From assembly GCF_028471905.1 (NCBI RefSeq), contig NZ_CP116902.1, positions 2,206,501 through 2,270,500 on the forward strand: a DNA stretch of 64,000 nt. Direction: 5' to 3'. The translations under genes and the position numbers were made by a program. Positions 35,107-45,086 of this stretch are shown here, piece after piece; position 1 is the stretch's first letter, and every line of letters begins with the position of its first letter. This stretch comes from Aneurinibacillus uraniidurans (lineage in GTDB: Bacteria; Bacillota; Bacilli; Aneurinibacillales; Aneurinibacillaceae). The notes under the pieces were generated by a model. The model was not told where the DNA came from. It was given only the letters and a program-made list of their open reading frames with translations, and searched no databases.

Positions 35107-36378
35107 TTAGTGCGGCAGGATTGTGCTTTCCCCTTCGTATCCATTGTAAACCGACAGAATGAAAGCGGAACTTTCATCGTCTTGTTCAGTCGGCACAGCC
35201 TTTGTGAGCAGGTTGTGTTCCTTTAAATAGGCAATAAACACTTCATCCCGAACAAGCCAGGCAGCGTGATTTCGTTTGACAAATCGTTCCGCCTCTTCAA
35301 AGGATAAGAACGGCTTAGACCTTTTTGTCCCATTTTCCTCTATAACCCATTTATCTTCTCCAAGCGGATAAATGAAAAACGTATCCTCCTGCCTGTTCTC
35401 ATATAAAGAGCCATGTCTGGACCCTTTGCAGTTATGAACATTTTTAAAGGCATCTGCCCTCATCGGCTCAATCTGGAATGGTTCAGCCACATACAGTTGA
35501 TAAGCTTCCTCTGTCAAGGAACAGCCTGACGCCTTCGCATGACCGCCACCGCCAAACTGCTGAGCGACTGTCGATACATCCACATCATCATGAATGGTGC
35601 GGAGGCTGATTTTCTTCCCGCCTACGTTAATGATCGCGATATAATCGAGATGAGTGTTATCTTTCCCTAATTCATTTCCCAGTTCGGAGTGATACGATTC
35701 CGCATGCACAATACCAGCGCAGTAGTCCCCGATAAAAGTTTGAACCAGCTCTCTTCGCTTTCTGCGCATATATCGTTCGATTTTACTGTCTTCCATGTCG
35801 AGTATTTTTTGCTCAAATTCATCGAAGCTAAAGGGCCCGCCCACAGCGATTTTTTGGATCATTCGCTCTTCGAATTCATCAATTGAAATCATAAAGAAAA
35901 GGTCATTCAAACGCTTGGCTTTCGTATTTTCATTTCTGTCCCATTCCCATGTGTCATACTGGCGAACCAGTTCGACAAATTCATTCAATGTCTGAGAAGG
36001 TTCGATCAGTTTGTGCTGCGTCAAATATTCGTAAAACAGGGACGTAGCGGAGGCCAGGCGTCCGTCTTCGTATTCAACTTGAACGAGCCCCCAGTCATAT
36101 CGATTAAAATGAAGCGCTGTTTTATGGTGATCAATCAGTTGCACTCTGCCGCCTTTTTTGACATGCTCATCAAGCCGCTGTTCATTCTGTTCGTTCACGG
36201 AAAGATCAGTAATAAACAGACAATCTTCCTTCCGTCCTTTTGCTAAAAAACGTTCAACCTGAAAATCCAGTCCAGCTACGGAGTTGTAGCGGATTTCTAC
36301 ATTTTCTCCGAAAGCGATTTTGGCAATGATCCCGCATCCTACTCCATCAAGGTCGTTATGCGAATATAAACGATACAT
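35107..36378 (-). CDS. nrnB: DHH-family phosphoesterase, NrnB-like oligoribonuclease
   Basis: Starts MYRLYSHNDLDGVGCG, the first DHH metal motif, continues with FITDLSV and LIDHHKTA (the DHH triplet), and has the DHHA1 nucleic-acid/ligand motif GGGGHAKASGCSL near residue 285. Length 423 is close to B. subtilis NrnB (YngD), which degrades very short RNA oligomers. About 100 extra C-terminal residues include a FVKRNHAAWLVRDE segment that is not part of the core fold. Single gene. Confidence 0.78.
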   Translation of the reverse strand: MYRLYSHNDLDGVGCGIIAKIAFGENVEIRYNSVAGLDFQVERFLAKGRKEDCLFITDLSVNEQNEQRLDEHVKKGGRVQLIDHHKTALHFNRYDWGLVQVEYEDGRLASATSLFYEYLTQHKLIEPSQTLNEFVELVRQYDTWEWDRNENTKAKRLNDLFFMISIDEFEERMIQKIAVGGPFSFDEFEQKILDMEDSKIERYMRRKRRELVQTFIGDYCAGIVHAESYHSELGNELGKDNTHLDYIAIINVGGKKISLRTIHDDVDVSTVAQQFGGGGHAKASGCSLTEEAYQLYVAEPFQIEPMRADAFKNVHNCKGSRHGSLYENRQEDTFFIYPLGEDKWVIEENGTKRSKPFLSFEEAERFVKRNHAAWLVRDEVFIAYLKEHNLLTKAVPTEQDDESSAFILSVYNGYEGESTILPH

Positions 36379-36444
36379 AGCGTTCCCCCTGTTTTTTTGT
36401 GTTAGTATGCGTCCAGGAGGTCGCTTTTAGCCGACAGTGTGAAG

Positions 36445-37386
36445 CTAATTTATGTTGCTAGTCTCCAGATGGAACTCAGGCTGCTCCTCTTCTTCTCTCG
36501 CCAGCAGGATCACCGTCGCTACAATGCAGATCCCCCCGATGATCTGATAAATGCCGAAGGACTGCTTCAGCCATCCGATTGCAGCAATAAACGTGACGAG
36601 CGGCTCAATGCTTGATAAAAGTCCTGCCTTGCTCGGTGCTACATAACGCAAGCTCCCGATGTAAAGCAAAAAGGCGAGGATTCCCATTACAACAACGATG
36701 GCTACCAGAATCATCATTTTTGTCCCTACTAGCAGTAATGTACCATCTTTTAGTAAGGCGGGATTAATGATACTGATGCCAACTCCGCCAATGAGCATGC
36801 CCCAGCCTACAATAACCGACGCCCCCCATTCTTTAATCATTTGTGTAGGACATACCGTGTAATAAGCAAATCCGATCGCCGTCATTGCGCCCCAGAAAAT
36901 CCCCTCAGAAGATAAGAGGATGCGGTCTGGCGCTCCGTTTGTCACAAGAAAATAGACACCGACTAACGCAGCACACACAGCGGTAGCCTGTATTTTAGTG
37001 GGTAGTTTTTTCTGCTGAACCACTGCATAAATCGTAATCAAAACCGGGCCGAGAAACTGAAACAGCGTTGCCGTTACAGCATTGCTTACATCAAGTGTAA
37101 CGATGAAGGCATACTGCGCTCCGAGCATACCGAGCAGGCCAAAGGCAAGCAAGGGAATAAACTGCCGGGGCTGCTTCCAGATGCTCCAGATGTCTTCTCC
37201 CTTCAATCCGAGGTACAGCAAAATAAACAGACCTGCAGTGATCAGGCGTAATGTTAACAGCTCAACTGGTTGAATTTTTGTATGCATAAATAACCACTCA
37301 ATCACGGGTCCAGACAATCCCCACAATACCATGCTGGCGACGATCATAAGCAGACCGATGTTTTTTTTGTCTTTTAGTTGATTCAT
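36445..37386 (-). CDS. EamA/DMT-family transporter (313 aa)
   Basis: Ten hydrophobic segments in two EamA repeats (starts GLLMIVASMVLWGLSGP; second repeat around IFWGAMTAIGFAYY), as in drug/metabolite exporters. Its promoter region is shared with the divergent MocR regulator, a common arrangement in which the regulator controls the transporter. A metabolite related to PLP or an amino acid is thus a reasonable guess for cargo. Confidence 0.85.
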   Translation of the reverse strand: MNQLKDKKNIGLLMIVASMVLWGLSGPVIEWLFMHTKIQPVELLTLRLITAGLFILLYLGLKGEDIWSIWKQPRQFIPLLAFGLLGMLGAQYAFIVTLDVSNAVTATLFQFLGPVLITIYAVVQQKKLPTKIQATAVCAALVGVYFLVTNGAPDRILLSSEGIFWGAMTAIGFAYYTVCPTQMIKEWGASVIVGWGMLIGGVGISIINPALLKDGTLLLVGTKMMILVAIVVVMGILAFLLYIGSLRYVAPSKAGLLSSIEPLVTFIAAIGWLKQSFGIYQIIGGICIVATVILLAREEEEQPEFHLETSNIN

Positions 37387-37547
37387 CTTGTTCTCCCTCC
37401 GTACTCAAATCTGATACTATACATAATATGAATTATTCTCGTTTCACTAGTGTCAGTAAAACGTATTATAGTCCCTCTCTGACATGTAAAGAAGAGTCAG
37501 AATTATAAAATCTAATGAGGTCAGATTGTATGACGGAGGTATTTAGT

Positions 37548-38966
37548 ATGATAGAACTTACACCCGTACTGAATAGTAAAAGCCAGACACCGCTTTATGT
37601 GCAGCTGTATGAATACATAAAAAAAGAAATTAAAGTCGGCAATATCAGCAGTGGAACGAAGCTGCCTTCCAAACGAAAGCTGGCTTCTTATTTGAAGCTG
37701 GGGCAAAATACCGTAGAAGCAGCCTATCATCAGCTTGTGGCGGAAGGCTATATCGAATCAGTCTCTCGTGCAGGCTTTTTTGTCTGTAACGTACAACAAA
37801 ATGTGCTATACAGCGAGCAAGACACGATCGAACATATAACCAAACCAGATATGAAGCCTGAGAAAGTGTATCAGTTTGATTTTAATCATATCGGTGTTGA
37901 CGTACATCACTTTCCGTACGCTGTATATCGAAAGCTGATCAACGAGATTGTCCAGCCGGAGAATGCCCCGTTTCTGCTTATTGGACATGCGCAGGGAGAG
38001 CTGTCACTACGCACTGAAATTGCTCGCTATTTGTATCAATCAAGAGGAGTTCGCTGTTCTCCCGAACAAATTCTGCTTGGATCAGGAACGCAGTACCTCC
38101 TTACTCTGCTCTGCCAGCTAGTCGCGAATAAAGAGTTCGCCATGGAAGATCCGGGATACCATCGAGTTCGGGTTATTCTGGAAAGGAACGGAGTCTCGCT
38201 TACTCCTATTCCTTTGGATGAGAACGGAATTGCTGTTTCCCATCTCGAGCAAAGCAGTGCCGATGTTGTGTATGTTACCCCTTCCCATCAGTTTCCCTGC
38301 GGTATGGTAATGCCGATCTCAAGAAGAATGCAGCTGCTGCGCTGGGCTGCCCAAAAGGAAGGGCGCTATATTATTGAGGATGATTATGATAGTGAATTTC
38401 GCTATACGGGAAAACCTATCCCGTCTCTTCAAGGATTGGATACAGAAGGGAAAGTCATCTATATCAGTACATTTTCCAAGGCGTTGATGCCTTCTTTACG
38501 CGTAAGTTATATGGTGCTGCCGATGCCGCTTTTGGAACGCTATCGTCAATCTCATGCTCTGTATACCCAGACTGTTTCCCGTCTGGATCAAGAGATCTTG
38601 CGAAAATTTATGGTGAACGGCTACTGGGACAAGCATGTCAATAAGATGCGGATTTTGTACCGAAAAAAAAGAGACACGCTCGTTTCTTCTCTTCTCCGCT
38701 TCTTTCCGGAAAATACGGAGATCATCGGCCAGGATTCAGGGCTGCATATTTTGCTGCGTGTGAACAATGGGATGTCGGAAGAGGAACTGTTGAGCAGTGC
38801 CGCACAAAAAGGGATCAAAGTATATCCTGCCTCGATTTATTATGCGGACCAAAAAAGCCAACGTTCCTCTCCCATGATCGTGCTCGGCTTTGCTACCTTG
38901 ACAGAAGAAGAAATAAAAGCAGCCATTCCTCTGCTATATGAAGCTTATTTTTCTACCTCTACCTGA
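37548..38966 (+). CDS. MocR-type regulator (GntR DNA-binding plus aminotransferase fold, 472 aa)
   Basis: An N-terminal winged helix of GntR type (PLYVQLYEYIKKEIKVG, GTKLPSKRKLASYL, residues about 15-75) is joined to a class I aminotransferase domain. The PLP site is present: DDYDSEFRY and STFSKALMPSLR (Schiff-base Lys). I take ATG 37548, eight bases after GGAGG, as the start; the upstream ATG at 37515 has no Shine-Dalgarno. Several copies of GTCAG/TCAGA occur in the gap to the transporter and may be its binding sites. Likely controls the divergent EamA gene. Confidence 0.88.
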   Translation: MIELTPVLNSKSQTPLYVQLYEYIKKEIKVGNISSGTKLPSKRKLASYLKLGQNTVEAAYHQLVAEGYIESVSRAGFFVCNVQQNVLYSEQDTIEHITKPDMKPEKVYQFDFNHIGVDVHHFPYAVYRKLINEIVQPENAPFLLIGHAQGELSLRTEIARYLYQSRGVRCSPEQILLGSGTQYLLTLLCQLVANKEFAMEDPGYHRVRVILERNGVSLTPIPLDENGIAVSHLEQSSADVVYVTPSHQFPCGMVMPISRRMQLLRWAAQKEGRYIIEDDYDSEFRYTGKPIPSLQGLDTEGKVIYISTFSKALMPSLRVSYMVLPMPLLERYRQSHALYTQTVSRLDQEILRKFMVNGYWDKHVNKMRILYRKKRDTLVSSLLRFFPENTEIIGQDSGLHILLRVNNGMSEEELLSSAAQKGIKVYPASIYYADQKSQRSSPMIVLGFATLTEEEIKAAIPLLYEAYFSTST

Positions 38967-39044
38967 AGTCCATCAGGGAAAATCAAAACATAAAAGCCGA
39001 AATACAGCATTTTTTTGCAACAGCGGAGTCCTTTATATCATCTG

Positions 39045-39578
39045 TTATTTTTCGAATACATATAGTTTGCCGTTTTCAGGGGTTTTAAAGGACTCTCCTA
39101 TAAATCCTCGCTTCATAAGCTCTTTCCTCATATACATCATAAGTGCCGCATGGCTGACGATCAGAACATTTCCGTCCCCTTCTTGCATGGCCTCGTCAAG
39201 AACAATTCGGATTCGCTTTTTAGCCTCTGCAATGTCTTTTTTTGTTTTCGGATTGATGAGCTGCGACATGCGTATTAGAATCGCCCAGACAAGAAAGGGA
39301 AGCTTCACATTCGACTTGAAATCAGGCAGCGGAATTTCACGCAGCTGACTGGTGACAGCGATCGGGCCAGCATAAATTTTTGTCGCTGTTTGCGCCGCTC
39401 TCGGCATATCACTGGAAAAACAGGCCGTCCATTCAACATCACTCAGATTCACTTCCCCTTCTTCGATCTCCGCTTCGTCATATTCTTTGAACCATTGAAC
39501 AAGCTCTTGTTTTGTTAGCCACATTTTTTCCGGAAATCCTTTTGTTACTTTAAAATGTCGTACCAGGCCGATTTTCAT
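39045..39578 (-). CDS. Histidine-phosphatase superfamily protein (177 aa)
   Basis: Begins KIGLVRHFKVT, where the RH motif supplies the phospho-accepting His. Later marks are ECTACFSSDMPRAAQT-like sequence (CFSSDMPRAAQTA) and the second catalytic His in LIVSHAALMMY. Size fits small phosphoglycerate-mutase-like phosphatases. ATG 39578 follows AAGGAG; the longer open frame is non-coding promoter DNA. It shares a divergent control region with a TetR gene and has a copy of the presumed TetR operator in front of it. Confidence 0.85.
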   Translation of the reverse strand: MKIGLVRHFKVTKGFPEKMWLTKQELVQWFKEYDEAEIEEGEVNLSDVEWTACFSSDMPRAAQTATKIYAGPIAVTSQLREIPLPDFKSNVKLPFLVWAILIRMSQLINPKTKKDIAEAKKRIRIVLDEAMQEGDGNVLIVSHAALMMYMRKELMKRGFIGESFKTPENGKLYVFEK

Positions 39579-39626
39579 GTTCTTTACTCCTTCTCCTTTG
39601 TTTTGGAAGTAATCATTTCTTTTTAT

Positions 39627-39652
39627 ATGACTAATTTTATTTTTATAGTCAT
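39627..39652. promoter_or_regulatory. Presumed TetR operator, copy 1
   Basis: ATGACT-N14-AGTCAT, a 26-base inverted repeat ahead of the phosphatase gene, identical in half-sites and spacing to copy 2 at 39740-39765. Confidence 0.65.
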
Positions 39653-39739
39653 GTAATTGACAAAAGAAAAGACTGTGAGGTCCACAGCCCAATTCTTTAC
39701 TTTCATTCGCTTGCTTGTTAAAATTAGTATAAATATTAT

Positions 39740-39765
39740 ATGACTATACGTCTATAAAAAGTCAT
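39740..39765. promoter_or_regulatory. Presumed TetR operator, copy 2
   Basis: ATGACT-N14-AGTCAT, ending just before the TAGGAG ribosome binding site of the tetR-type gene. Its position suits autorepression. Confidence 0.65.
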
Positions 39766-39787
39766 ATTTTTTTCGTAGGAGTATTCT

Positions 39788-40387
39788 ATGCCTAAATTCA
39801 CCGAAGCAGAGAAAGCACAAATCCACCAGTGCTTATTAACCAAGGGAAAAGAACTGTTCAGTAAGTACGGGCTTGCAAAAACAAGCATTGATGACATTGT
39901 CCTCGCCTGCGGAATTGCAAAAGGATCATTTTATAAGTTTTTTTCGTCAAAAGAAGAATTGTATTATGTAATTTTGCGGCACGAAGAGAAAATCAGAGAG
40001 CAAGTGCTAGGAGAACTTCTCCGAGAGGATCTTTCCCCGAAAGAACTGCTTACCTCTTTTTTCAAAAAATCACTTCAGCTAGTCGATGAAAATCCATTCC
40101 TGCAGCTTATGTTTCAGGAAGGTGAATATGAACGCATTGTCCGGAAACTCCCTCCTCATCTGAGACAGGAGACCGCTCAAGAAGATGTTGAAAAAGGAAT
40201 GCAGGCGGTTGTCATGCTTATGCAGCGCGGTGTTCTGCGCGAAGAGGACCCGAATGTGATCGTTGGTGTGATTAAGGCAATTATGATGATACGGCTGCAT
40301 AAAGAAAAGATTGGCGCAGATATATTTCCAGATGTTATGAATCAAGTCATTGAGCATGTAGTTGCAGGGTTAGCGGTAGAAAGATAA
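39788..40387 (+). CDS. TetR/AcrR-family regulator (199 aa)
   Basis: N-terminal HTH of TetR type: FSKYGLAKTSIDDIVLACGIAKGSFYKFFSSKEELYY (residues about 20-57), then an all-helical ligand domain without clear family marks. It lies divergent to the histidine-phosphatase gene, and each promoter carries one copy of the 26-bp inverted repeat. It therefore probably represses itself and that gene. The inducer is unknown. Confidence 0.9.
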   Translation: MPKFTEAEKAQIHQCLLTKGKELFSKYGLAKTSIDDIVLACGIAKGSFYKFFSSKEELYYVILRHEEKIREQVLGELLREDLSPKELLTSFFKKSLQLVDENPFLQLMFQEGEYERIVRKLPPHLRQETAQEDVEKGMQAVVMLMQRGVLREEDPNVIVGVIKAIMMIRLHKEKIGADIFPDVMNQVIEHVVAGLAVER

Positions 40388-40394
40388 AGATGAG

Positions 40395-40433
40395 AAAAAA
40401 GCGGAAAAGGCGGGCACCTTCTCCGCTTTTTTT
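40395..40433. terminator. Bidirectional terminator between tetR-type gene and fumC
   Basis: AAAAAAGCGGA..AAGG / CCTT..TCCGCTTTTTT hairpin with T-tracts on both strands. Confidence 0.85.
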
Positions 40434-41821
40434 CACTCTTTTGGATGAATCATCTGTTCTGGCCGCACAATTTGATCGAACTGTTCTTCTGTTAGCAAAT
40501 TTGTTTTGATCGCGGCTTCTTTGAGTGTTAAACCTTCTTTGTGCGCGAGCTTCGCGATTGCCGCTGCATTCTCGTATCCGATATGAGGATTTAACGCTGT
40601 AACAAGCATGAGTGATCTTTCTAGGTTACGTGTTAGTACCTCAATGTTTGGCTCTATGCCCACGGCACAATGATCGGTAAAGGACACCATTGCATCAGCA
40701 AGCAGTCTCGCAGATTGCAGGAAGTCATAAATAATCACAGGCTTGAACACATTCAACTCGAAATTCCCCTGGCTGGCTGCAAATCCGATCGTCGCATCGT
40801 TCCCCATAATCTGGCAGGCTACCATGGTAACCGCTTCGCTTTGCGTCGGATTGACCTTACCCGGCATAATCGAGCTGCCCGGCTCATTCGCCGGAATGGT
40901 GATTTCACCAATTCCGCTGCGCGGCCCGCTTGCCAGCCAGCGGACATCGTTGGCGATTTTCATCAAATCGGCTGCCAGCGCTTTGAAAGCCCCATGTACA
41001 TAGACGATCGCATCATGGCTCGTTAAGGCGTGAAACTTGTTTTCGGCAGACAGAAACGTTTTGTTCGTCAGCTTGCTAATCTCGTCGGCTACCATCTCGC
41101 CAAATTTAGGATGAGCATTAATGCCCGTGCCGACTGCAGTTCCGCCAATGGCCAGCTCTCGTAAGGACTCCATACTTTCTGTAATCATCTTTTCGCTTTT
41201 CGCAAGCATAGCGTACCAGCCGCTTACTTCCTGTCCGAGTGTCAACGGGGTAGCATCTTGTAAGTGAGTACGCCCAATTTTAATAATGTCTGTAAACTCT
41301 TCTGATTTTTTATGAAGCACGTCTTTTAATTTGACTAAGGCAGGCAATACGTGGTCTTCGATCGCGACTACTCCAGCGATGTGCATGGCAGTAGGAAACG
41401 TATCGTTTGAGCTTTGTGATTTATTTACGTCATCGTTCGGATGAATGCGCTGGCTGCTGCCGCTTTGTTCTAGCAGCTGGTTTGCACGATGAGCGATCAC
41501 TTCATTTACATTCATATTTGACTGCGTACCGCTTCCTGTCTGCCAGACGACAAGCGGAAAATGTTCATCCCATTTTCCTTCCACTATTTCATCTGCGGCT
41601 TTCATAATCACTTCTGCCTTATCGGCTGCTAATTTCCCAAGCTTCTGATTCGTTTGGGCTGCGCTTTTTTTTAGAATAGCAAAGGCACGAATCAACTCCA
41701 GCGGCATTCTTTCAGTGCCGATTTTGAAATTCTGGCTGCTGCGCTGTGTCTGAGCTCCCCAGAGTTTGTCTGCTGGCACCTTGATTTCTCCTAGTGTATC
41801 TTTTTCAATTCTGAACTCCAT
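40433..41821 (-). CDS. fumC: Class II fumarate hydratase
   Basis: Interconverts fumarate and malate in the TCA cycle. The superfamily signature [15 protein letters not shown] is intact, as are [33 protein letters not shown] and [14 protein letters not shown]. Length 462 is standard. A tetramer in the cytoplasm. Stand-alone gene with upstream RBS and a shared terminator at the 3' end. Confidence 0.96.
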   Translation of the reverse strand: MEFRIEKDTLGEIKVPADKLWGAQTQRSSQNFKIGTERMPLELIRAFAILKKSAAQTNQKLGKLAADKAEVIMKAADEIVEGKWDEHFPLVVWQTGSGTQSNMNVNEVIAHRANQLLEQSGSSQRIHPNDDVNKSQSSNDTFPTAMHIAGVVAIEDHVLPALVKLKDVLHKKSEEFTDIIKIGRTHLQDATPLTLGQEVSGWYAMLAKSEKMITESMESLRELAIGGTAVGTGINAHPKFGEMVADEISKLTNKTFLSAENKFHALTSHDAIVYVHGAFKALAADLMKIANDVRWLASGPRSGIGEITIPANEPGSSIMPGKVNPTQSEAVTMVACQIMGNDATIGFAASQGNFELNVFKPVIIYDFLQSARLLADAMVSFTDHCAVGIEPNIEVLTRNLERSLMLVTALNPHIGYENAAAIAKLAHKEGLTLKEAAIKTNLLTEEQFDQIVRPEQMIHPKE

Positions 41822-41892
41822 GGTACATCCTCCTTTAGCATGATCTCTTTAACTCCTGTGATTTTGCCCATTTTTTTGCTTTTTGAATCAAC

Positions 41893-41934
41893 AAAAAAGA
41901 AGCGAGCTGGATTGTTTTCCGACTCGCTTCTTCC
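41893..41934 (-). terminator. Terminator of the acyl-CoA synthetase gene
   Basis: AAGAAGCGAG / CTCGCTTCTT stem followed on the minus strand by TTTTTTG. Confidence 0.85.
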
Positions 41935-41957
41935 TCTACTTCTATGTGCTGTATGGA

Positions 41958-43508
41958 TTAGATTTTTACGTTTTGATTTTCCCAGTAGACGTCGCGCAGT
42001 ACTGTTTTGAGAATTTTACCGGAAGGATTGCGCGGAAGTTCGTCTACAAAGTCTACCGATTTCGGTTTTTTATATCCGGCTAACTTCCCTTCACAATAGT
42101 GAATGACTTCTTCAGCAGTAAGAGACTCTCCTTTTCGCGCCACAACGATAGCTTTTACAGATTCTCCCCAGACCGGATCTGGCACACCAATTACGGCAAC
42201 CTCGAGAATTTGCGGATGAGCGTATAGTACCTCCTCGATTTCACGCGGATAAATGTTAACACCGCCGCTGATCAGCATATCTTTTTTGCGATCAACGATG
42301 TAATAAAATCCTTCTTCATCCTGAATGGCCATATCTCCTACGGTGAAAAAGCCGTTAAAGAACGAAGTCGCATCCGCTTCTGGATTTTTGTAGTAACCAT
42401 CTAATAAGTACGGAGCCTTGAAATACAGCTCCCCTACCTCACCCTGCGCGACAGGCTCTTTATCCTCGTCTAAAATCAAGCATTCCACAAACGGGAACGG
42501 ATGCCCTACGCAGCGTTCTTTCCGACGGATATCCCCGGGCTTAATGTTAAGCGTAATGGCACTTTCCGTCGAACCATAAAACTCATGCAGGTCAGCCCCG
42601 TTGAAAAAGTCGAGAATCTCCAGCTTCGTCTGTGTTGGAAGCGGCGAACCAGCCGAGATAAGCACACGCATGGAGGAAATATCATATTTATCCTGTATGT
42701 CCTTATCTGCGTGAAGCAGAAAGTTATACATCGTAGGAGCCAGGAATGTGTTGGTGATGCGATAGCGTTCAATATCAGCAAGCACCTGCTCGGCATCAAA
42801 TGCTTCATGAATCACGAGCGTACCGCCTACAAGCAGCTGCATGACAAGGAAAATCCACGGTGCTGCATGGTAAATTGGCCCAGCTACGAGATGAATGTCA
42901 GCTTCGTCAATTTTGTATTCATAAGCAGCTGTCATTCCGGTAAGCAAGCGGGAACGGTGCGAGATGACAACCCCTTTTGGCTTGCCTGTTGTACCGGATG
43001 TATAACCAATGTAGAATGTGTCTTTTTCCTCTACGTCTGCTTCCGGCTCATGTTCCTGACCTGATGCGACAAATGCTTCATACTCTGTCATTGTGTCAGT
43101 AGACGAACCATCGACGATGAGAAACGTGTCCAACTGTGGAAGCTGTGGCAGAATGCTTTCTATTGTTTCCGCATATTCGGCTGAAACGATACATCCCCGA
43201 CTGTCCGAATTTCGTATAATATAGTCAATTTCCAGTCCAACCAGGCGATAGTTAATCGGAACAATCACGACACCGATTTTTGACAGACCGGTAATAAGTT
43301 CAACGTAAGCAGCATGATTTTTCATCATAACGGCTACTTTGTCACCTTTTGTATAGCCACGCTCCAAGAAAGCGTTTGCAATCTTGTTAGCGCGAGTATT
43401 CAATTCATGATAAGTAAGCGTTTGATTTCGAAAGATAACAGCAGGCTTAGCACTGTATTTTTGCGTGTTTTGTTTCATGATCGTACCGAATGTCAGCATT
43501 CTCTCCAC
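41958..43508 (-). CDS. Acyl-CoA synthetase, class I adenylate-forming (516 aa)
   Basis: Activates a carboxylic acid to acyl-CoA through an acyl-adenylate. Motifs in order: YTSGTTGKPKGVVISH (P-loop), EFYGSTES, the DRKKDMLISGGVNIYPREIEE hinge segment, and a terminal PRNPSGKILK with the catalytic Lys. No membrane segment. Chain-length preference cannot be read from the sequence; the closest general type is long/medium-chain fatty acid CoA ligase. Monocistronic, ended by a terminator. Confidence 0.9.
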   Translation of the reverse strand: MERMLTFGTIMKQNTQKYSAKPAVIFRNQTLTYHELNTRANKIANAFLERGYTKGDKVAVMMKNHAAYVELITGLSKIGVVIVPINYRLVGLEIDYIIRNSDSRGCIVSAEYAETIESILPQLPQLDTFLIVDGSSTDTMTEYEAFVASGQEHEPEADVEEKDTFYIGYTSGTTGKPKGVVISHRSRLLTGMTAAYEYKIDEADIHLVAGPIYHAAPWIFLVMQLLVGGTLVIHEAFDAEQVLADIERYRITNTFLAPTMYNFLLHADKDIQDKYDISSMRVLISAGSPLPTQTKLEILDFFNGADLHEFYGSTESAITLNIKPGDIRRKERCVGHPFPFVECLILDEDKEPVAQGEVGELYFKAPYLLDGYYKNPEADATSFFNGFFTVGDMAIQDEEGFYYIVDRKKDMLISGGVNIYPREIEEVLYAHPQILEVAVIGVPDPVWGESVKAIVVARKGESLTAEEVIHYCEGKLAGYKKPKSVDFVDELPRNPSGKILKTVLRDVYWENQNVKI

Positions 43509-43634
43509 CCTTTTCGTCTAGTTGTATTATTTAGAAAAGTATATCATTTTTTTCTTCATAAAGTAAGAGGAAAAGCTGTTTCACTGATTTACGATACAAC
43601 CTCTCCCTCATCTTTACTTGCAGACACAAAAAAT

Positions 43635-43673
43635 AGAAGGGGCCCGAATCAGATACGATATCGGGCCCCTTCT
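43635..43673 (-). terminator. Terminator of serC
   Basis: AGAAGGGGCCCGA / TCGGGCCCCTTCT stem followed on the minus strand by ATTTTTTG. Confidence 0.88.
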
Positions 43674-43687
43674 ATTTTTTATAATTA

Positions 43688-44788
43688 TTAGCTGTTTTTC
43701 TTCTGGAACTCAACCATGAATTCGCTCAGCGCTTTACATGCTTCATACGGTACAGCGTTGTATGTGGATGCACGGCATCCGCCAACAGAACGGTGACCAT
43801 TCAGACCAACGAAGCCTGCTGCTTTTGCTTCAGCAAGGAACTGTTTCTCCAATTCTTCATCACCAACGCGGAACGTAATGTTCATCAGGGAACGGCTGTC
43901 TTTTTCCGCATGACCACGGTAGAAGCCATTGCTTGCGTCGATTACATCATAGATAAGAGCTGCTTTCTCTTGATTGCGCTTCGTAATCACTTCGAGTCCG
44001 CCCTGCTCTTTTGCCCATTCCAGTACGAGGCCAAGCATATAAATGCCAAATGTCGGCGGTGTGTTATACAGGGAATTGTTCTTCACGTGCGTATCATAGC
44101 GCAGCATTGTTGGCACGTTCTCTGTGTTCGCACGTGCGAGTAGATCGTCACGAACGATAGCAACCGTTACGCCAGATGGACCAAGGTTTTTCTGTGCGCC
44201 CGCATAAATCATCGCGAACTTGCTTACATCAACCGGATGCGACATAATATCGCTTGACATATCTGCAATAAGCGGAATATCACCTGTATCCGGGAATTCA
44301 AACCATTCAGTACCAAAGATTGTATTGTTTGACGTGATGTGAACATACGCCGTATTGTCTTCAAATGTCAGCTCATCCAGTTTTGGAATGCGATTATGAT
44401 TTGTCTCTTTGGATGTGAACGGCACATATGTATCGCCGAACATTTTCGCTTCTTTGTTCGCTTTCTCAGACCATGCGCCTGTCAGCACATACGCTGCCTT
44501 CTGGTCTGCCGGAAGAAAGTTCATCGGCACCATAGCAAACTGTGTGCTCGCACCACCCTGTAGGAATAGTACCTGATAGTTATCTGGAATGTTCATCAGT
44601 TCTTTCAGGTTGGCAATCGCCTGGTTGTGCACATTCTCATACGCCGGGCTGCGATGGCTCAGCTCCATAACGGACATACCTGTGCCCTGGAAATCCACCA
44701 ATTCTTTTTGAGCTTTTTCCAGAACTTCAAGCGGCAGTGCAGATGGACCTGCGTTAAAGTTGTACGCGCGCTGTGCCTTTGTTAACAT
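43688..44788 (-). CDS. serC: Phosphoserine aminotransferase
   Basis: PLP enzyme of serine (and pyridoxine) synthesis. It starts RAYNFNAGPSALP, has the Schiff-base Lys in YAGAQKNLGPSG, and LGLVLEWA plus the terminal GHRSVGGCRASTYNAV expected for SerC. ATG 44788 is chosen because AAGGAG precedes it; the frame could start three codons earlier at a GTG. No serA or serB is adjacent. The 300-bp gap upstream to nfo is AT-rich with only a weak hairpin at 44903-44934. Confidence 0.95.
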   Translation of the reverse strand: MLTKAQRAYNFNAGPSALPLEVLEKAQKELVDFQGTGMSVMELSHRSPAYENVHNQAIANLKELMNIPDNYQVLFLQGGASTQFAMVPMNFLPADQKAAYVLTGAWSEKANKEAKMFGDTYVPFTSKETNHNRIPKLDELTFEDNTAYVHITSNNTIFGTEWFEFPDTGDIPLIADMSSDIMSHPVDVSKFAMIYAGAQKNLGPSGVTVAIVRDDLLARANTENVPTMLRYDTHVKNNSLYNTPPTFGIYMLGLVLEWAKEQGGLEVITKRNQEKAALIYDVIDASNGFYRGHAEKDSRSLMNITFRVGDEELEKQFLAEAKAAGFVGLNGHRSVGGCRASTYNAVPYEACKALSEFMVEFQKKNS

Positions 44789-45086
44789 GATTCTCACTCC
44801 TTATATGATTGCGAAACTTTTCCTTTATCCTACACCTAATCCCGCAAAAAGAAAAGACATGTTTTCATAATTTCTAAAAAACATCCGGAAATGTTCACAA
44901 AACCACCTTTTTATCTCCTAAAAAAAGGTGGAATTTCACTTAAAACCGAACATTAAACAAGAATCAGCTTTATATATCAGTCTTTTCTGTTCATTCCGCT
45001 TCTTTTATTTTAAACGAAAAATAGCATTATATGTGTACATCGCTGTTTTTTTGCTACAATTAGTATAGCAAAGGAGTGAACAGGTT

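Noticed and set aside
44903-44934. Hairpin CCACCTTTTT/AAAAAAGGTGG upstream of nfo
   Set aside because: AT-rich stem without a proper U-tract; neither a convincing terminator nor a riboswitch.
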